64,000 bases of DNA, taken from contig NC_134031.1 of the NCBI RefSeq assembly GCF_964204645.1, positions 12,378,501-12,442,500 on the forward strand, in the 5' to 3' direction. The notes beneath the pieces were generated by a model, which made no database searches, was not told the origin of the DNA, and saw nothing but the letters and a program-made list of their open reading frames with translations. The number at the start of each line of letters is the position of its first letter. Position 1 is the first letter of the stretch. Positions 1 to 12,076 of the stretch are shown here, piece after piece. Source of the stretch: Tubulanus polymorphus. Its lineage: Eukaryota; Nemertea; Palaeonemertea; Tubulaniformes; Tubulanidae. The position numbers were made by a program, and so were the translations under genes.

Positions 1-2
1 GT

Positions 3-1139
3 AAGTCGTACATGACGCCACGCAGTCCACCTTTACCATCTCTACGCGTAAACGAAATGCGACCTTTCGCGATTTGCGGCGTCGACTTTACTGGGGAAAT
101 TCCAGTTAAAGACGAACCAGGTAAAATGTACATCTGCCTCTTTACCTGCGCAGTCACCAGAGCTGTACATTTAGAGGTTGTTCCATGTTTATCAGTGGAA
201 ATTTTCATGCATACTTTTAGAAGATTCGCGAGTCGCAGAGGCTCTCCGCAGAAAATGATGTCTGACAACGCCTCGACATTTGAATGCGCGTCTAAAGAAA
301 TAAAAACGTTACTTTCCTCTCCCTCTCTAACACATGAGCTGGCAATTGAGCACGTCGAGTGGGCATTTATTCCCAAACGTGCCCCTTGGATGGGAGGGTA
401 TTGGGAACGGCTGGTTGGCATCGTTAAGACTTGTCTGAAGAAGGTTTTAGGTCGCGCACGCGTTTCTAGCACTGAATTGATAACAATCGTTTCAGAAATC
501 GAGGCAGTCGTCAACGATCGACCTCTTACCTACATGTCATCAAATTTTGATGACCCCGAACCTATAACTCCTGCACATTTAATTCACGGTCGTCGTATTA
601 GAAACCTTCCCCATGTTAAACTTGAATCAGATAACTTATCTGATCCAGACTTTCTGACGAGTGCAAGTTTGACCTCACGCATGAAGCACATGAGTTTTGT
701 TTTCCAACAATTATGGGCAAGATGGCGTAAGGAATACCTTACATCACTACGTGAACGCTTTACAAACTCCTCTGGTCATTATGACATCAAGGTTAAAAAA
801 GGGGATTTGGTACATATTTGTGATGATTCTCCCCGGGTAAAGTGGAAGATGGGAATTATTATTGATATTAAGTATGGGAGAGACGGGTTCCCTCGATCAG
901 CTTCTCTACGTACCGCCAACGGAATCACGAACAGGCCGCTAGCTAAATTAGTGCCGTTAGAAGTTACCTGTTCATATCCGGAGGAACTACAACCGACTAA
1001 TAGTCAATCGTGTGACTCGTCGCGCTCGGACACTCGGCCCAGAAGACAAGCTGCCGATACCGCTCGGGAACGAATACTACGAATCTACGAACAGGAAAAC
1101 TCTGTTTGTGCCCCGGAGGGCAATAGTGATAGTGAGTAG
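3..1139 (+). CDS. BEL/Pao retrotransposon pol, integrase end (cut by window edge)
   Basis: This is the C-terminal part of a BEL/Pao polyprotein that would insert retrotransposon cDNA into the genome. The frame is open to the left edge, so the true start lies outside; the first Met is at 12. The integrase core shows the first Asp in GVDFTG, the second in MMSDNAST and the Glu in GGYWERLVG, followed by the DUF5641-like tail with NDRPLTY and TPAHLIHGR. The C-terminus is basic and ends at a natural TAG. No stop or frameshift is visible, which sets it apart from the decayed BEL element at 6.1-10.5 kb; the protein differs enough that they are separate families. The identification is secure; whether the rest of the element is intact cannot be seen. 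Confidence 0.9.
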   Translation, partial: KSYMTPRSPPLPSLRVNEMRPFAICGVDFTGEIPVKDEPGKMYICLFTCAVTRAVHLEVVPCLSVEIFMHTFRRFASRRGSPQKMMSDNASTFECASKEIKTLLSSPSLTHELAIEHVEWAFIPKRAPWMGGYWERLVGIVKTCLKKVLGRARVSSTELITIVSEIEAVVNDRPLTYMSSNFDDPEPITPAHLIHGRRIRNLPHVKLESDNLSDPDFLTSASLTSRMKHMSFVFQQLWARWRKEYLTSLRERFTNSSGHYDIKVKKGDLVHICDDSPRVKWKMGIIIDIKYGRDGFPRSASLRTANGITNRPLAKLVPLEVTCSYPEELQPTNSQSCDSSRSDTRPRRQAADTARERILRIYEQENSVCAPEGNSDSE

Positions 1140-1372
1140 TGTATATTTATACGAGTTGTCGCCGTGTTAATTGTGATACATAAGTCGTGAAATTTCGATC
1201 TGAAATTTCGTAATGAAATCGATCATTACCCGTTGTGATATACGTTCGTCGTAAAATAATCGTGAAATCGATATGTGTACGTTTATTCAATAATTGTCAT
1301 AATTGTTATGACGTAACGCTGGACTTCAATAGATCACGGATCATCATCTAAGACTCTTTGCGCCCCGGAGAA

Positions 1373-1830
1373 TGTCGGGAATTGTATATAGGGTTATATT
1401 ACAGTACTATACTATTATATTACAGGTACCAAATCAACCAAAACTGTTCAAACTCAAAACCATTCAAATGTCAAAATAATCCTCTCTTTCATAATTGTTG
1501 TATATAAGCTCCGAATAAATGTTCCCAGTCAGTCAGTATACAGTAACCAGGTCTTGTTACGTTGTCTCTTACCAATAACCAGAGGATCACAGTACCATTA
1601 CAGTCATTCACCAACAACAAAATTCTATTGTGGAATTTCTTCATTTATCTTCAGTTAACACGCTTTAGAGTATTTTCGACTTCTTCGGGTCCTGTAGTCC
1701 TTTAGATCAAAAAGTATTTACTAATCAGCAAAGAAGGGATATACAACCGTGTTGGTCGCTATGAGAGGGATTCCCTGTATATCTGCACCTTAAACCGGTA
1801 CCTTTGTTGGTTCTAGCCCGCATTCACTTC
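1373..1830 (+). repeat. Candidate 3' LTR of the BEL/Pao element
   Basis: A purine-rich tract ends at 1372 and is followed by TGTCGGGAATTG, a usual BEL LTR start. A TATA-like box (tatataag) is at 1501 and an AATAAA signal at 1514, in the order expected for a promoter and poly(A) region. The partner LTR lies outside the window, so the right end is a guess. The 1140-1372 stretch is untranslated sequence with no other feature. Confidence 0.45.
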
Positions 1831-3489
1831 CAAATTCAAGTATTGGTAACGTTGGTTTACGATAATTTGAGAAAAAGAGTTTAGTTGGAGAAAACTGATA
1901 ATTATCTTATAATTTAGCGATTCATTGGTTCATCGATTCAGCGAAGTTCAAACAAATAACATTTTGGCATGTTATTATATTGGCACCTTGAAATAAAGTT
2001 TCATAGAGATATTGCGGTGCTATGTTTATTAATATTAAGAGGTAATTACTTTTGGTTCGGGGTATTTTGGTGGCCAATGCAGTTTGTTCACTCGTTCGTC
2101 AATCACTGTCTAGTTAGCCAGTGTAATTGACCTGCTGACCGATAGCTGCTGCTGGGTTTTTGATAACGTATATAAACAATTTACTTAACAAAGTAGGAAA
2201 TTATGTGAAACTAGAATTATAGCCTATTGCATTTCTTTCACATCTTAAGCCAAAAGAAGTTTTCTCTATCAAATGATATTGCTGACTTCAAAATTACATG
2301 AACATCTCAACACTGCACTTTTATACGCTAATCATTTGATCTTTTATAATAAGTTGGTAATTTCATTTCAACCAAACTGTATAACTACGAAATAAGATTT
2401 TGATTATGGTATCACTTCTAGCGAGCGATAAAACGATTCAATAGTCATTAACGAAGAAGCAGAGAACAGCGTGAAAAAGTGAACATCACATGGATTACTT
2501 AAAAATCGTTTCTATCGAAATAAACAATAAATTCAAGGTTAATTCTAAGTATTTTAGATAAATTTTTTTCGTAATTCATTTTTTGAAAATATGATTTTAT
2601 TTGTATATTCCTCTCTCATATACCCTTAAAAACAAATTAAGCCTAAAAGACAAATTTATTTTTTTGTCTTTCTTTTCTACAAAATCAAAGATTTATGAAC
2701 GCACCAGAATGTTTTATAATCGCAAATGTAAAACAAAAATCTTAAAATTCTAAGAATTCTAGGACTGGCACTATATTTTAGTATTAATGGATTTAACCCT
2801 TGATGATGTTACATGAATCAATAGTTCTCCATTTTGTCGAGCGTAATATAATTTAGGGGATTCTTAGCATCTCAAAAACTTTGATTTTCTATTTACAGAA
2901 CTGTATTCAAAGCATACAGAGTTCTGTATACAAAGCATATAGGGTTTAACAGTACCTTTGAACCTGTCACGTATCACTGCAAATCTTTAACAGATGCTGC
3001 TATTTTGAACAGGAAATAACCATGCCTTCTCAAAATGGTCACTTTTCAATAGTTGACTTTTAGAAACGATGAGTTTTGAGAGCAGCTGCTATGGTAGGAG
3101 TTACTATCACAAAGTCACTGTTAACAGGCGGGTGGTTTTACAGTCACCTCTACTGCTAGTGTGCACTATCGAAACCAGATGTTTCAAAATGGTCACTTTT
3201 CAATAGTAGACTCTTCGAAACAGCCACTATAGAAAACCAACCGAATTGAAAGGAATACTATTTCAGAGTGACTGTTTTGAAATGTATACTACTGGAAAAG
3301 TAGCCGATATCGTTAATTGCTTATTGTTCTCAAGTGGCTACTAAGTAAAAGTAGACGTTTGGGCTCAAAAGTGCGATAGACATGTTCTTGGATTCAGCCT
3401 TTCAAATTTGCTCAATAAAACAAAATTCAATTGGATTTGATGTTTTATTTGTTCAATGAAGTAAAATTGAATTTGATTTGATATTCATT
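1831..3489. other. Gene-free spacer with short repeats
   Basis: No coding region is recognised. AT-rich sequence. A direct repeat of about 28 bp containing AAAATGGTCACTTTTCAATA occurs at about 3030 and again at 3184, and the reverse-oriented word (TTTTGAAA with ACTACTGGAAAAG) appears near 3275, suggesting a degraded palindromic repeat. Confidence 0.4.
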
Positions 3490-4228
3490 GCAGAATCAAA
3501 TTTGATTGAATTGGCAGTTTGAGCACATTTGAACATATGAAGGTCATCCATCCGATTTGAGAAAGAGCTAATTTTCCCGGACTGTGCATAATTGTTAATG
3601 ATATTTCCGTGGTGCAAATAAAAATATACCTCCCAAAAACCAAATCAACTAAAGATTTCACAGAAATCGATCTGTCAATACGATTTTAAATCTTATACCG
3701 CAGGTTCACGTGAACACCTGCTGATATCTGCGGCGAAGCCAATAATAGAGGAGTTTGTCAGTGCAGTTCAACGCACTGTAGAACTGTGTATCAACCGTGT
3801 ATATACATTTATGTGAATAATATCAGTTATATTCAAGTTAGATTGTGAACCAATGTAAATGTATTGTGACTGACTTATGTATATAATAAAGTTTGAACAG
3901 TATTCAGCACTGTGAGCAAGTCATTCCTGTAGTTTGTTTCGTACATTCTGGACAGAAGCCCTCGAGGATACAGAGGAGTCTTTGCTTTCTGATGATTGGC
4001 TTTTTAAAACGGATATCTTTGCTTTCAGATTTTCGCGAAAAATCGCATACAAATTATAAGGCCATTTTTCAAAATTCAGCTTCATAGGGTTTGGAGAATG
4101 GTTAATGCTTTAAAGAATGATTTGTATGAATATATGCTCAGTTGCAAAGTGACTTTGCTCTGGAAACCATTTCATTTAAGTTCGCTCCATTTGTATAGAA
4201 TTAGGCTCAGCCTACAGCTGGCCTAAAA
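3490..4228 (+). repeat. Diverged, internally deleted copy of the 2.24-kb TA-flanked repeat
   Basis: The sequence follows the 12990-14314 part of the repeat family in order: the segment with AATCAACTAAAGATTTCA, the one with TTCACGTGAACACCTG, and the terminal one with TTAGGCTCAGCCTAC ending in GGCC. The middle (about 13260-14020 of the full copy) is missing. It is much more diverged than the two full copies, so the family has been active over a long time. Confidence 0.75.
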
Positions 4229-5339
4229 ATCACATATTCGTCTCAAATCAGTAAAATTAAATAACTGGATCATTGACTTATACAACCTATGCCGCTGCTT
4301 GTGAGCGCCGCAATCATGAGTCATCTTTGCCAAACAAACATACATGTATGAACTCAGTACTCATAGCCTATATAAAATAACAACATCATTCCTCCTCATT
4401 ATTTACAGCTCTACTGCCGGCTATTCAATGGCTATGCTATACACCAGAAATGATTTGGGAATCTTAAACATCTTCTAAAAGGATTACATATGCTACGAAC
4501 ATTCATTATGTGGTGCTGGACTAGAGACTGGAAACTATTGGATCATTTCAGACGTACACTGCTAAAAATCTATCTAATAAAGCTAAGTTCATTGTTCTTA
4601 ATCAAATCTGTAAGTTTGGCCATAGCTTCGCGGTTCATAAAGCGTACCAAAAGCTTGTTATTATTCAGTGGTACAGCAGGCATGGAAATGTGTTTGACTG
4701 CAATGACGTCAGAGATCGTAAGTTTTTTATAGCAAACGCGCACCTGCTGTGTACGAAAAGCTGGTAAAAATAGCCGACTTTATATCTTATTTCTCAGTAA
4801 TGGCTGTACTAAAATGAATATTAGTAACATACTTATCATTTACATGAATCACATTTGAAAAAAAAGGTTTTACACAATATTCTTTTTAGAGGGCATTTGA
4901 CCTTAGTTCCCTGTTCTCATATCTATTCATATAATTTAATTTTTATCATTAAGCCTTAGCAAGCCTTTATTGATTACAATTCGCAAATACTTTGGGGATT
5001 TTTTAATCTCAGTAGGAGACTAGAAAAATTAAGGCTGCTGGTTCTTCTATTCAGCGCACTGAGTGCAGCAGTGTGACGTTTCCTGGCATTGATTTTTTTT
5101 TAACACAAGGGGAAATGCCTGGATATTTATACTACCGGTAGTGCAGCATGCACTTGAGCAAAACTATACAATCATTGACGTATAGTGGCTTTACTAAGTG
5201 ACATGAAGTGGAGCTATGAAGACTATGTTTATACAATTATTGATATTTCGTTAATAAAATCGAGCATGTGAAACCTGACAGTCTTGGAAAATTAAAGCTA
5301 AAACCACTCAGCAAGAACACTGCTTATAAAAAACCAATA
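4229..5339. other. No gene recognised
   Basis: Spacer without recognisable coding domains. An 80-codon frame at 4490-4732 has no family resemblance and ordinary AT-rich composition, and I treat it as chance. Confidence 0.4.
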
Positions 5340-5695
5340 ACCCTGAAACTCACATCCACCCACGGCAGGGATTCGAACCTGATTGGCATTTCTAAACTCA
5401 GCCACAGCACGAACCTCTTCCACAGTAGACCTGGTGCACAGGTACATGTGCAGCTTTGCTGCACGAAAACTTGTGGCACCAATCAGATTGCTCATTGTAT
5501 AATCGCTGAGGTATTTCACAGAAGAACTATAAATGAGAAAATCTGGGGTAAGGTAAAACGGAATATCCAATTGGCTAATAATGACATCATCTAAGCTGAA
5601 CATGTAGCTGCGCATTCAGTCTAGCGTGGCAGGGTTTCGTACCGAGACAAGTCTCAATGCCATCAGGTTTCGAATGCCTGCCGGGGGAGGATGTG
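5340..5695 (+). repeat. Composite tRNA-like repeat, copy 1
   Basis: Two blocks, about 5340-5545 and 5570-5695, each carry a pol-III B-box-like word: the first in reverse (gattcgaacc near 5369), the second forward (ggtttcgaa near 5667). The same two blocks in the same relative order occur reverse-complemented at about 54890-55245. This fits a SINE-like composite built from two tRNA-related halves facing each other. No complete tRNA cloverleaf is present. Confidence 0.6.
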
Positions 5696-6103
5696 AAACT
5701 CATCACAATTAAAGAATGTCATGAGCAACAATTTTGCAATTGATTGTGGTATGTGGCAGCCATCTTTGATGACTTAAACAATAGGGTTCATCCTCCTCAA
5801 ACCTAAAATAAACAATACCAATTTACAAGAAAATCAACCAAAAATTTAAGCCTGTAGAGTGGGAAAAAGATCTGCATGCAAGCCCAAATGGACGGACGGA
5901 CACACGCGATGATACCCCTATGGCCAAGGAGTAAAAATGGCTAGGGCTCACGGCTCCTATCATTGAGAGTTCTAATGAAAGCAGAGACCGATCTATGGAA
6001 TAAAATCCCCTTGCCCAGGGGGAAGCATATCTGAAATTTCACTAGCTCCCTCGAAAATCTACTTGCCCTACACATACTGTCCGACTCGTGGCACAATCAT
6101 CCA
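5696..6103. other. No gene recognised
   Basis: Short spacer next to the truncated integrase end of the minus-strand BEL element; no LTR is recognisable here. Confidence 0.35.
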
Positions 6104-8137
6104 TTATACCAATTGGGTACTGAACTTCCATACAATCTTCCTATCCGCGCAATACTGTTCGAGTTGTTCATCATTCCAACCATCTATCATTGCCTTTAAT
6201 TCCCTATTCACACCTACAAACTGTGTTCCGTTATCACTTATAATCATTGCTGGATAGCCACGTAACGAGAAAAACCTACGTAACGCTTGCATGGATTCGA
6301 TCGTAGAACAGTCAACTGCCAACTCTAAGTGCACGGCTCTGGTGTTAAGACAGGTGAATATAAATCCATAATGTTTCGCCGTTTTGTTCCTTCCAACTCT
6401 CACGGAAAAGGGACAAAAGTAATCGCAAGATGTATATTAGAACGGTGGCGAGAACGGGGCTAATTTCTCCTTAGGTAACTCGGCCATGAACTGCGTTTCT
6501 CTTCTTTGCTCCAGTATGCGACATGTAACGCATCTATACATCTCAGTTTTCGCTAGTCTATGTGCATGTAAGATCCAATATTTGCTTCGTACTTTAGCAA
6601 CGGTCGTAGCTACTCCTGTATGTCCTCTTTGGTGGTAATTTCGAACCAGAAGTCGAGATATATGGTGTTCGGCAGGAAGTAGGATTGGATTTTTCACATC
6701 GTACGAAGTGGCAGCTTTATTTAATCTGCCACCAACCTTTAAGATTCCTTTTCCATCCCGAAAAGGGCTCAAGGTCTTCACACTGTCTACGTTCATGGTC
6801 TTCTGTGCTTCCAACACCCAATATTCCTCGGCCTTTATTAGTTCCTAAGGAGTTATGACGTTACTCTCATCTTCTCGAACACATTTTCCACATTTCGCTT
6901 TAAGTCGTCGAATAAATCTGAACACATTAGCCGTTACCTTGACTAATCTTTTCCAATTCGTGAAACTTGAACAATCGATAACTATTTCCATTCGCTCGAT
7001 TCGTGTTGCTAAGACTGCTTGCGATCGTTTCTTCTCATTGTCAGCAAATAATTTGTCTGCGCCCGAGGAACCAACGGTAATTGGCCGGTCATGTTCCGGT
7101 AATAACAGGAAAGCTGGTCCGTTTTTCTATCTCTTATCCAGATCCTCAACGGAAATACCTCTGGACACGTCATCAGCGAGGTTCACCTCTCCGGGGATAT
7201 GTTTCCAATCCGATGGATCACAATTGCTCTGAATTTCTCCAACCCTGTTAGACACAAAGGGTTTGTATGATCTGGATTCATTTCGTATCCATTCAAGGAC
7301 TATCATACTGTCGGTCATAAACACAACCTTCTGTATCTGTAAACGCGTTTCTTCGAGGATCGCTTTGTACAATCTTCTCGCCATTACCGCTGCTTGAAGT
7401 TCCAATCGAGGAATGGTTAATCCTCTCAACGGTGCAACTCTTGATTTGGCCGCAATAAACCTCGTTCCATAAGTGTCTCCAGATTCCCATCGTATATATC
7501 CACAGGTACCGAATGCCTCTTCGGATGCGTCTGAGAATACGCATAGTACAAGATTTGATACATTCCTCGGAGTGAGACATCGGTCAATGTATATAGTACT
7601 AAGCTCTTGCATTTCTTCAAAGAATTTTTTCCAATCACTCTTGTCCGCCTCCGTCAACTGTTCGTCCCACTCGAGACCTTTCTGCCAGAACTTTTGCATG
7701 CCAATTTTGGCGCGAATCAAAAAGGCAGCCGCCATACCGATTGGATCGAAAAAACTGGATATTTGGCTGAGTATCTCTCTTTTTGTATTGAAATCCACTT
7801 TTCTATTCTCTACCTTGTAGCAAAGAAAATCGCTCCCTGGTCTCCAGACAATGCCTAAGACCTTCTGTTCGACGTTTCTATTCATACAATCTGATAGCAG
7901 TTCGTTCGGTCGTAACTCAGAGTTAGATAACCATCCTTTCACTCGGACACCTCCTGTCGACAGAACGTCATCCACCTCAGCTGTTAGCGCCCTTGCCTCG
8001 ATTAGGGTATCAACTGAGTCACAGATATCGTCCATGTAGGTATTACTTAAAAGCACCTCTGCGGCTTTCGGATATCGCTCTTTGGCTTCTATGGCCGTTT
8101 TACATAACGCGGTCTGGGCCATCACTGCGATGAACAT
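6104..8137 (-). pseudogene. BEL pol: RT palm, RNase H and integrase, with three in-frame stops
   Basis: A single frame runs from 8137 to 6104 and would encode the RT catalytic box (NTYMDDICDS), the Pao-type RNase H (VFSDASEEAFG, IPRLELQAAVM, FMTDSMIVLEWI), the integrase HHCC domain (AEHHISRLL, HTGV, CVTCRILE) and the start of the integrase core (FIFTCLNTRAVHLEL and ISDNGTQF). In-frame stops fall at about 7127, 6846 and 6437. The core ends after the second Asp, so the catalytic Glu and the C-terminal domain are missing. The original enzymes copied RNA to cDNA and inserted it; this copy can do neither. Confidence 0.9.
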
Positions 8138-8964
8138 GTTGATCTACCTCAGGTATCAACACTCGATTATACATCTTCGATATATCTGCCACCAGCGCAA
8201 TTGACTTCTCGCGAAATCTCAGGTTGTTGAGCAAATCGGGGCCCTTCATCCAATAGTCATTCAACGAAAACAATTCTCAGCGGGGTACTAGACTTGTCCG
8301 GTCTCATAACTTCTCGATGACATATGTAATATATTGGACCCGTGTATTCATTAACCTCCGAATCGGTCAGCTTTCTAGCCAATTTTTCTTTTACCATCAT
8401 TTCAATATGGCCATTGTAGGCCCGAGCGTGTTCCGGAGTTCTTAAGAGCCTTTCTTCTGTGGACTTAAGTTTCCGTTCAACTTGTTTTCTATTATCCGGT
8501 AGGGATGACGGGTCCCTACGCCAAGGAAACGGGATCATCCACTGATTCCCGACCTTTTGACAAGACTGTTCGATCAGTTTAGCTTCTTCTCGTTCAACAG
8601 GGCTTATTTTATCAGGTTTGCATGTACAATTCTTCATGGTGACTCCCATCGATTCGGTGGTCCAGAAGTTCCGCAAATCTACTGGTCCTTCAGCGTTTAA
8701 GTCTACGTGTAGTATTCCCTTCGGGCCAGAATTCTGACAATCATTCCTAGAGAATCCAAATACTACCCAGCCTAATGGTGATCGCCGAGCTACAAGCTTT
8801 CCTATTTGGCGGGTTTCTCCGTGCATTTTGGCATGGTCGATCCCGATAAGGATGTCAACGGATCCAGTTCCATGGTATAAACAATTGGGTTTTAAATTAA
8901 AACATCTCTCTAAATCTGGGAGATTTGACCCTTGACACTTCTTCGTTAATACAAGGAATGCCAA
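8138..8964 (-). pseudogene. BEL pol: linker and RT N-terminal part, internally deleted
   Basis: The 8257-8964 frame carries the protease-to-RT linker with FWTTESMGV, then the RT fingers start (GPIYYICHREVMRPDKS, TPLRIVF). Around 8137-8256 the frame is lost. The minus strand there still reads fragments of the palm (KMYNRVL-like and PEVDQH-like words), then jumps directly to MAQTALCKTA in the next block. The segment normally carrying the rest of the palm before the YMDD box is therefore deleted. Confidence 0.8.
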
Positions 8965-9283
8965 TTACTGATACAGCGTGAACATAATCGCCACCTATCG
9001 GACTAACTCCGACTTTATACCGTTTGGTATATAATGTTTCTACATCACCCCCGACCTTGGTTACAGTAATCGTTACATCTTTTCCTGATAATTTCAGTTT
9101 CTCCGCGAATGAAGACTTAATTAAGCTAACCTGGGCTCCAGAGTCTAAAAGTACATTAGCCCTTTTGACACCTGAGTTTTGAAAACCTTTGGCATTGACT
9201 AATACAATCGGTAACAGTGATTCCTGTTTGTCTGATAACGTAACCCCATTAAAGGTAATAACAGTACCATTTTGATGTAACAA
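8897..9283 (-). pseudogene. BEL aspartic protease region
   Basis: This block holds the retropepsin-like site in VLLDSGAQVSLIK, with the surrounding strands LPIVLVNAKG and GGDYVHAVSVIG. It overlaps the neighbouring gag and pol frames, showing that frameshifts separate parts once fused in one polyprotein. The protease would have matured Gag-Pol. Confidence 0.8.
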
Positions 9284-10468
9284 TGGGTTATGAAAAAGTT
9301 TACAAGGTGTGTCATTATAAATTCCAGTACATTATTTTCTGCGAGAACAGGTTGATACATTATGATTTTTTCCAGCCTTTTTAGACAACTATAACAAACA
9401 CGGTTCTCCCTAGCTAGCTTCAAACGAGCATCTGGTTCCAATGACTTGAATTTTTCACATTGGTCTACCCAATGGAAATTTGACTGGCACAACCAACATT
9501 TATAATTACATACAGTTTGTTTTGTTTTACATTCTGACAGATAATTAACTGAGCGAGCATATTGTGGTGAACATCTAATAGGAGCCGTTGCTCTTATGCG
9601 CGATTTCATTTCAACAGTCATCCAATCTATCAAGGATTCGAGGGATGCATTTTCGCTGTTTTTCTCCAGGTATCTAGACCATACTTTCCTATCGTCGATG
9701 CTCATCTTCTCTTCAATCATGGCGATAATATGGTTGTTGTCCATATCGTGCGGACGACCAACTTGTTTCAGGCTGTTGAAGCTCCGTCTTATCAAGTGCA
9801 CTAAGTCACAGAATCTACCATCTTCTCTTTCTCTAAACGGTTTGAACTTGGTGATATCTTGTGTAATGACGTCGGCGACGAATCTCGGATCACTGTAAAT
9901 GGAGTCAAGATACTCCCATGCGGAATCATAATCGGAGCCGACCCCCTTCACGAGCTCGAGGGGTTTCCCCATCAGACATGACGTTAGCATTGTCATACAG
10001 TCTCTTTTATCATAGCGGGATTGAACTATGTGCTTAAAATTTGATCTGAATATGTGATATTCTCTGATATCACCAGAATACTTAGGAAGACTGGGCTTTT
10101 CCATCTGGAGCGCACTCAGTGGGGTTAATTTGGATTTTGGTTCAACCTCTGCACCATCATCTGGCGACTTTGGATCAGTGTTAGGCAACACAACAGGGTT
10201 ATCTGGTGTTGGAGGCTCTACGGCAGGGTTTGTGATTTTCAAGTAATCATTGGCTTTGTTTTCGTGTTGGATAGGATAGCGATGGATAGGGCGTAGTTCT
10301 CAAGAATGATCACTAGATTTTCAAAACTAAGTTCCAAATCTTTCAACGTCTTATTTACCTCCTCTTTGGGTCTTCCTTCCTCAATCAGCTTTGACAGCTT
10401 GTTTGACAGACGAGTGACAGCAGCGCCTCAGTTAGGCCTTCGCAGCTTCAAATCATTAACAGTTGACA
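9199..10468 (-). pseudogene. BEL gag-like DUF1759 region with zinc knuckle
   Basis: A 347-residue frame (10242-9199) has the DUF1759 signature (LPKYSGDIREYHIFRSNF) and a zinc-binding CWLCQSNFHWVDQC segment followed by CYSCLK, the usual BEL nucleocapsid-like finger. A likely N-terminus lies upstream at 10468 in another frame with one in-frame stop. A small unit with the core GAGACGCAGGCTC occurs twice, at about 10554 and 10591, just upstream of that start. Confidence 0.8.
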
Positions 10469-10869
10469 TGATGAGTGATTCGAATTTATCATACAGTACA
10501 GTCACAGAGCAGCAGAACAGACATACCACACCAGACGAAATCGAATTATGGCGAGACGCAGGCTCGAAGGGAGTGAAACAGAACTGAGGATGAGACGCAG
10601 GCTCAAACGGAATGAACAGAACGGATTTCTGTCTATCGTATAACAATAGTTTATTCGATTTCTTGACAGACTTAATCTCGAATCATCGACACGTTCAGTA
10701 AACCAGGAAAATCAGTGCCACACAATAGGTGGAGACAATGTACAGTGTCTATACCAAACAAACTAATTACTAAAATAACCTAATACAAACAACTACATAT
10801 AAAACTAACTACATGTAATACTACGAAATGCACGTTCAACAAAACAAGGATCTATTGTAATAACTTGTG
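10469..10869. other. Leader of the BEL element and junction to the LINE
   Basis: Contains the twice-repeated 33-37 bp unit (about 10554-10623) and AT-rich sequence. It probably includes BEL leader or LTR remnants, but no LTR boundary could be fixed. Confidence 0.35.
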
Positions 10870-12074
10870 TCATTGTACGCCTATTCTGGGATAGTTTCTT
10901 TGGCGGGTGTTACAATTATGAGTAAATGAATTTCTATTAAATATATCTAGGACCGGTGCCGGTAGTTTGGATTTGCAGAAGTTATATGCAGTTTTTAACA
11001 TTTCAAGATTGATTAGATCATATAGCTTTAATATTTTTAATGATTTGAATGCGGGGGACGATGGTGAGCAAATTGCTGAATTTTTTATCAAACATACTGC
11101 TCTTTTTTGAAGGATGAATATTTTGTCCAGAGTAGATTTGGTAATTAGAGGAGCCCATAAGTTTAGGCAATATGTTAGATGGCTTTGGATATAACTGAAG
11201 TATAGGATTCTTTTGGTCCAGGTTGGAACAAAATTTTTTAGTGTTTTAATCATGTATAGATTTTAATTGATTTTGTTAATTACGGTTTGGGCATGTTCTT
11301 CAAAGGACAAATTTTTACTTATATCAAGACCAAGCAGATTGAAATTTTTAACATTTTTTACGGACTGATTGCCAAATTTCAGATTGATTTCATTATGATT
11401 AACTTTAAATGAATAAGGCTTAAATAACATATATGCTGTTTTAGTAAGGTTGAGGGTAAGCTTATTGGCTTAAAACCAATCTATAACATCATTTAGGTCA
11501 TTTTTCATATTAAAAACTAGAACTTTAAGATTTTTATTAGTAATAAATAGTGTACTGTCGTCCGCAAAGACAAGAGCTTTACAAATTTTTAAATTTAGGG
11601 TTTTTAAAGTTGTTGGTATAAATGATAAAAAGCAGAGGCCCTAATATTGAGCCCTGTGGTATTCCATAGTCAATGCTTCTCAACTCCAAATTATGATTTT
11701 TATATTGCACAAACATATTTCGATCTGTAAGATAGCTTTTAAACCAATCTAAAGCTATTCCACGAACGCCATAATAATTTAATTTTTTGATAAGAATATT
11801 AATATCGAATGAGTGAAAGCTTTAGAAAGATCTAAATATACACTTAGCATAAAATTCTTTGCATCAATACTATTAATAGCCTGACTCAAAAATTCAGTCA
11901 AAGCATGACTGGTTGAGTGATTGGCTCTAAATCCGTATTCGCTTTTATAGAGTAATTTATTTCTATTGAGAAAGTCGTAGAGTCTTTTATGTATGATCTT
12001 TTCCAGTACTTAAGATAAAACTGGTAGGAGGGATATCGGTCTATAATTATTGATGTCTTTTTTGTCTTAAGCTT
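10870..12074 (-). pseudogene. LINE reverse transcriptase, C-terminal half
   Basis: This is the 3' part of a non-LTR retrotransposon (CR1/Jockey-like organisation). Going 5' to 3' on the minus strand it shows the NNYRPISLLPVL block near 12040, GFRANHST, SYLTDRN, GIPQGSILGPLLF near 11660, the catalytic FADDSTLF near 11550, and the thumb/C-terminal segment in the 127-codon frame 11253-10870. Stops and frameshifts scatter the domain over frames. The N-terminal half of the same gene resumes at 14317, after the inserted repeat. Confidence 0.85.
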
Positions 12075-12076
12075 TA

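Larger units (their letters stand above)
6104..10468 (-). mobile_element. Decayed BEL/Pao LTR retrotransposon
   Basis: Reading right to left, the usual BEL/Pao order is present: gag-like DUF1759 region, zinc knuckle, aspartic protease, RT, RNase H, integrase zinc-binding domain and integrase core. The element is inactive: several frameshifts in gag-pro, an internal deletion in the RT fingers/palm, three in-frame stops downstream, and loss of everything after the second integrase Asp. LTRs are not recognisable at either side. Confidence 0.9.

Noticed and set aside
7473-8039. Several plus-strand open frames across the BEL element
   Set aside because: They are antisense shadows of the minus-strand pol frame, whose RT, RNase H and integrase motifs are clear.
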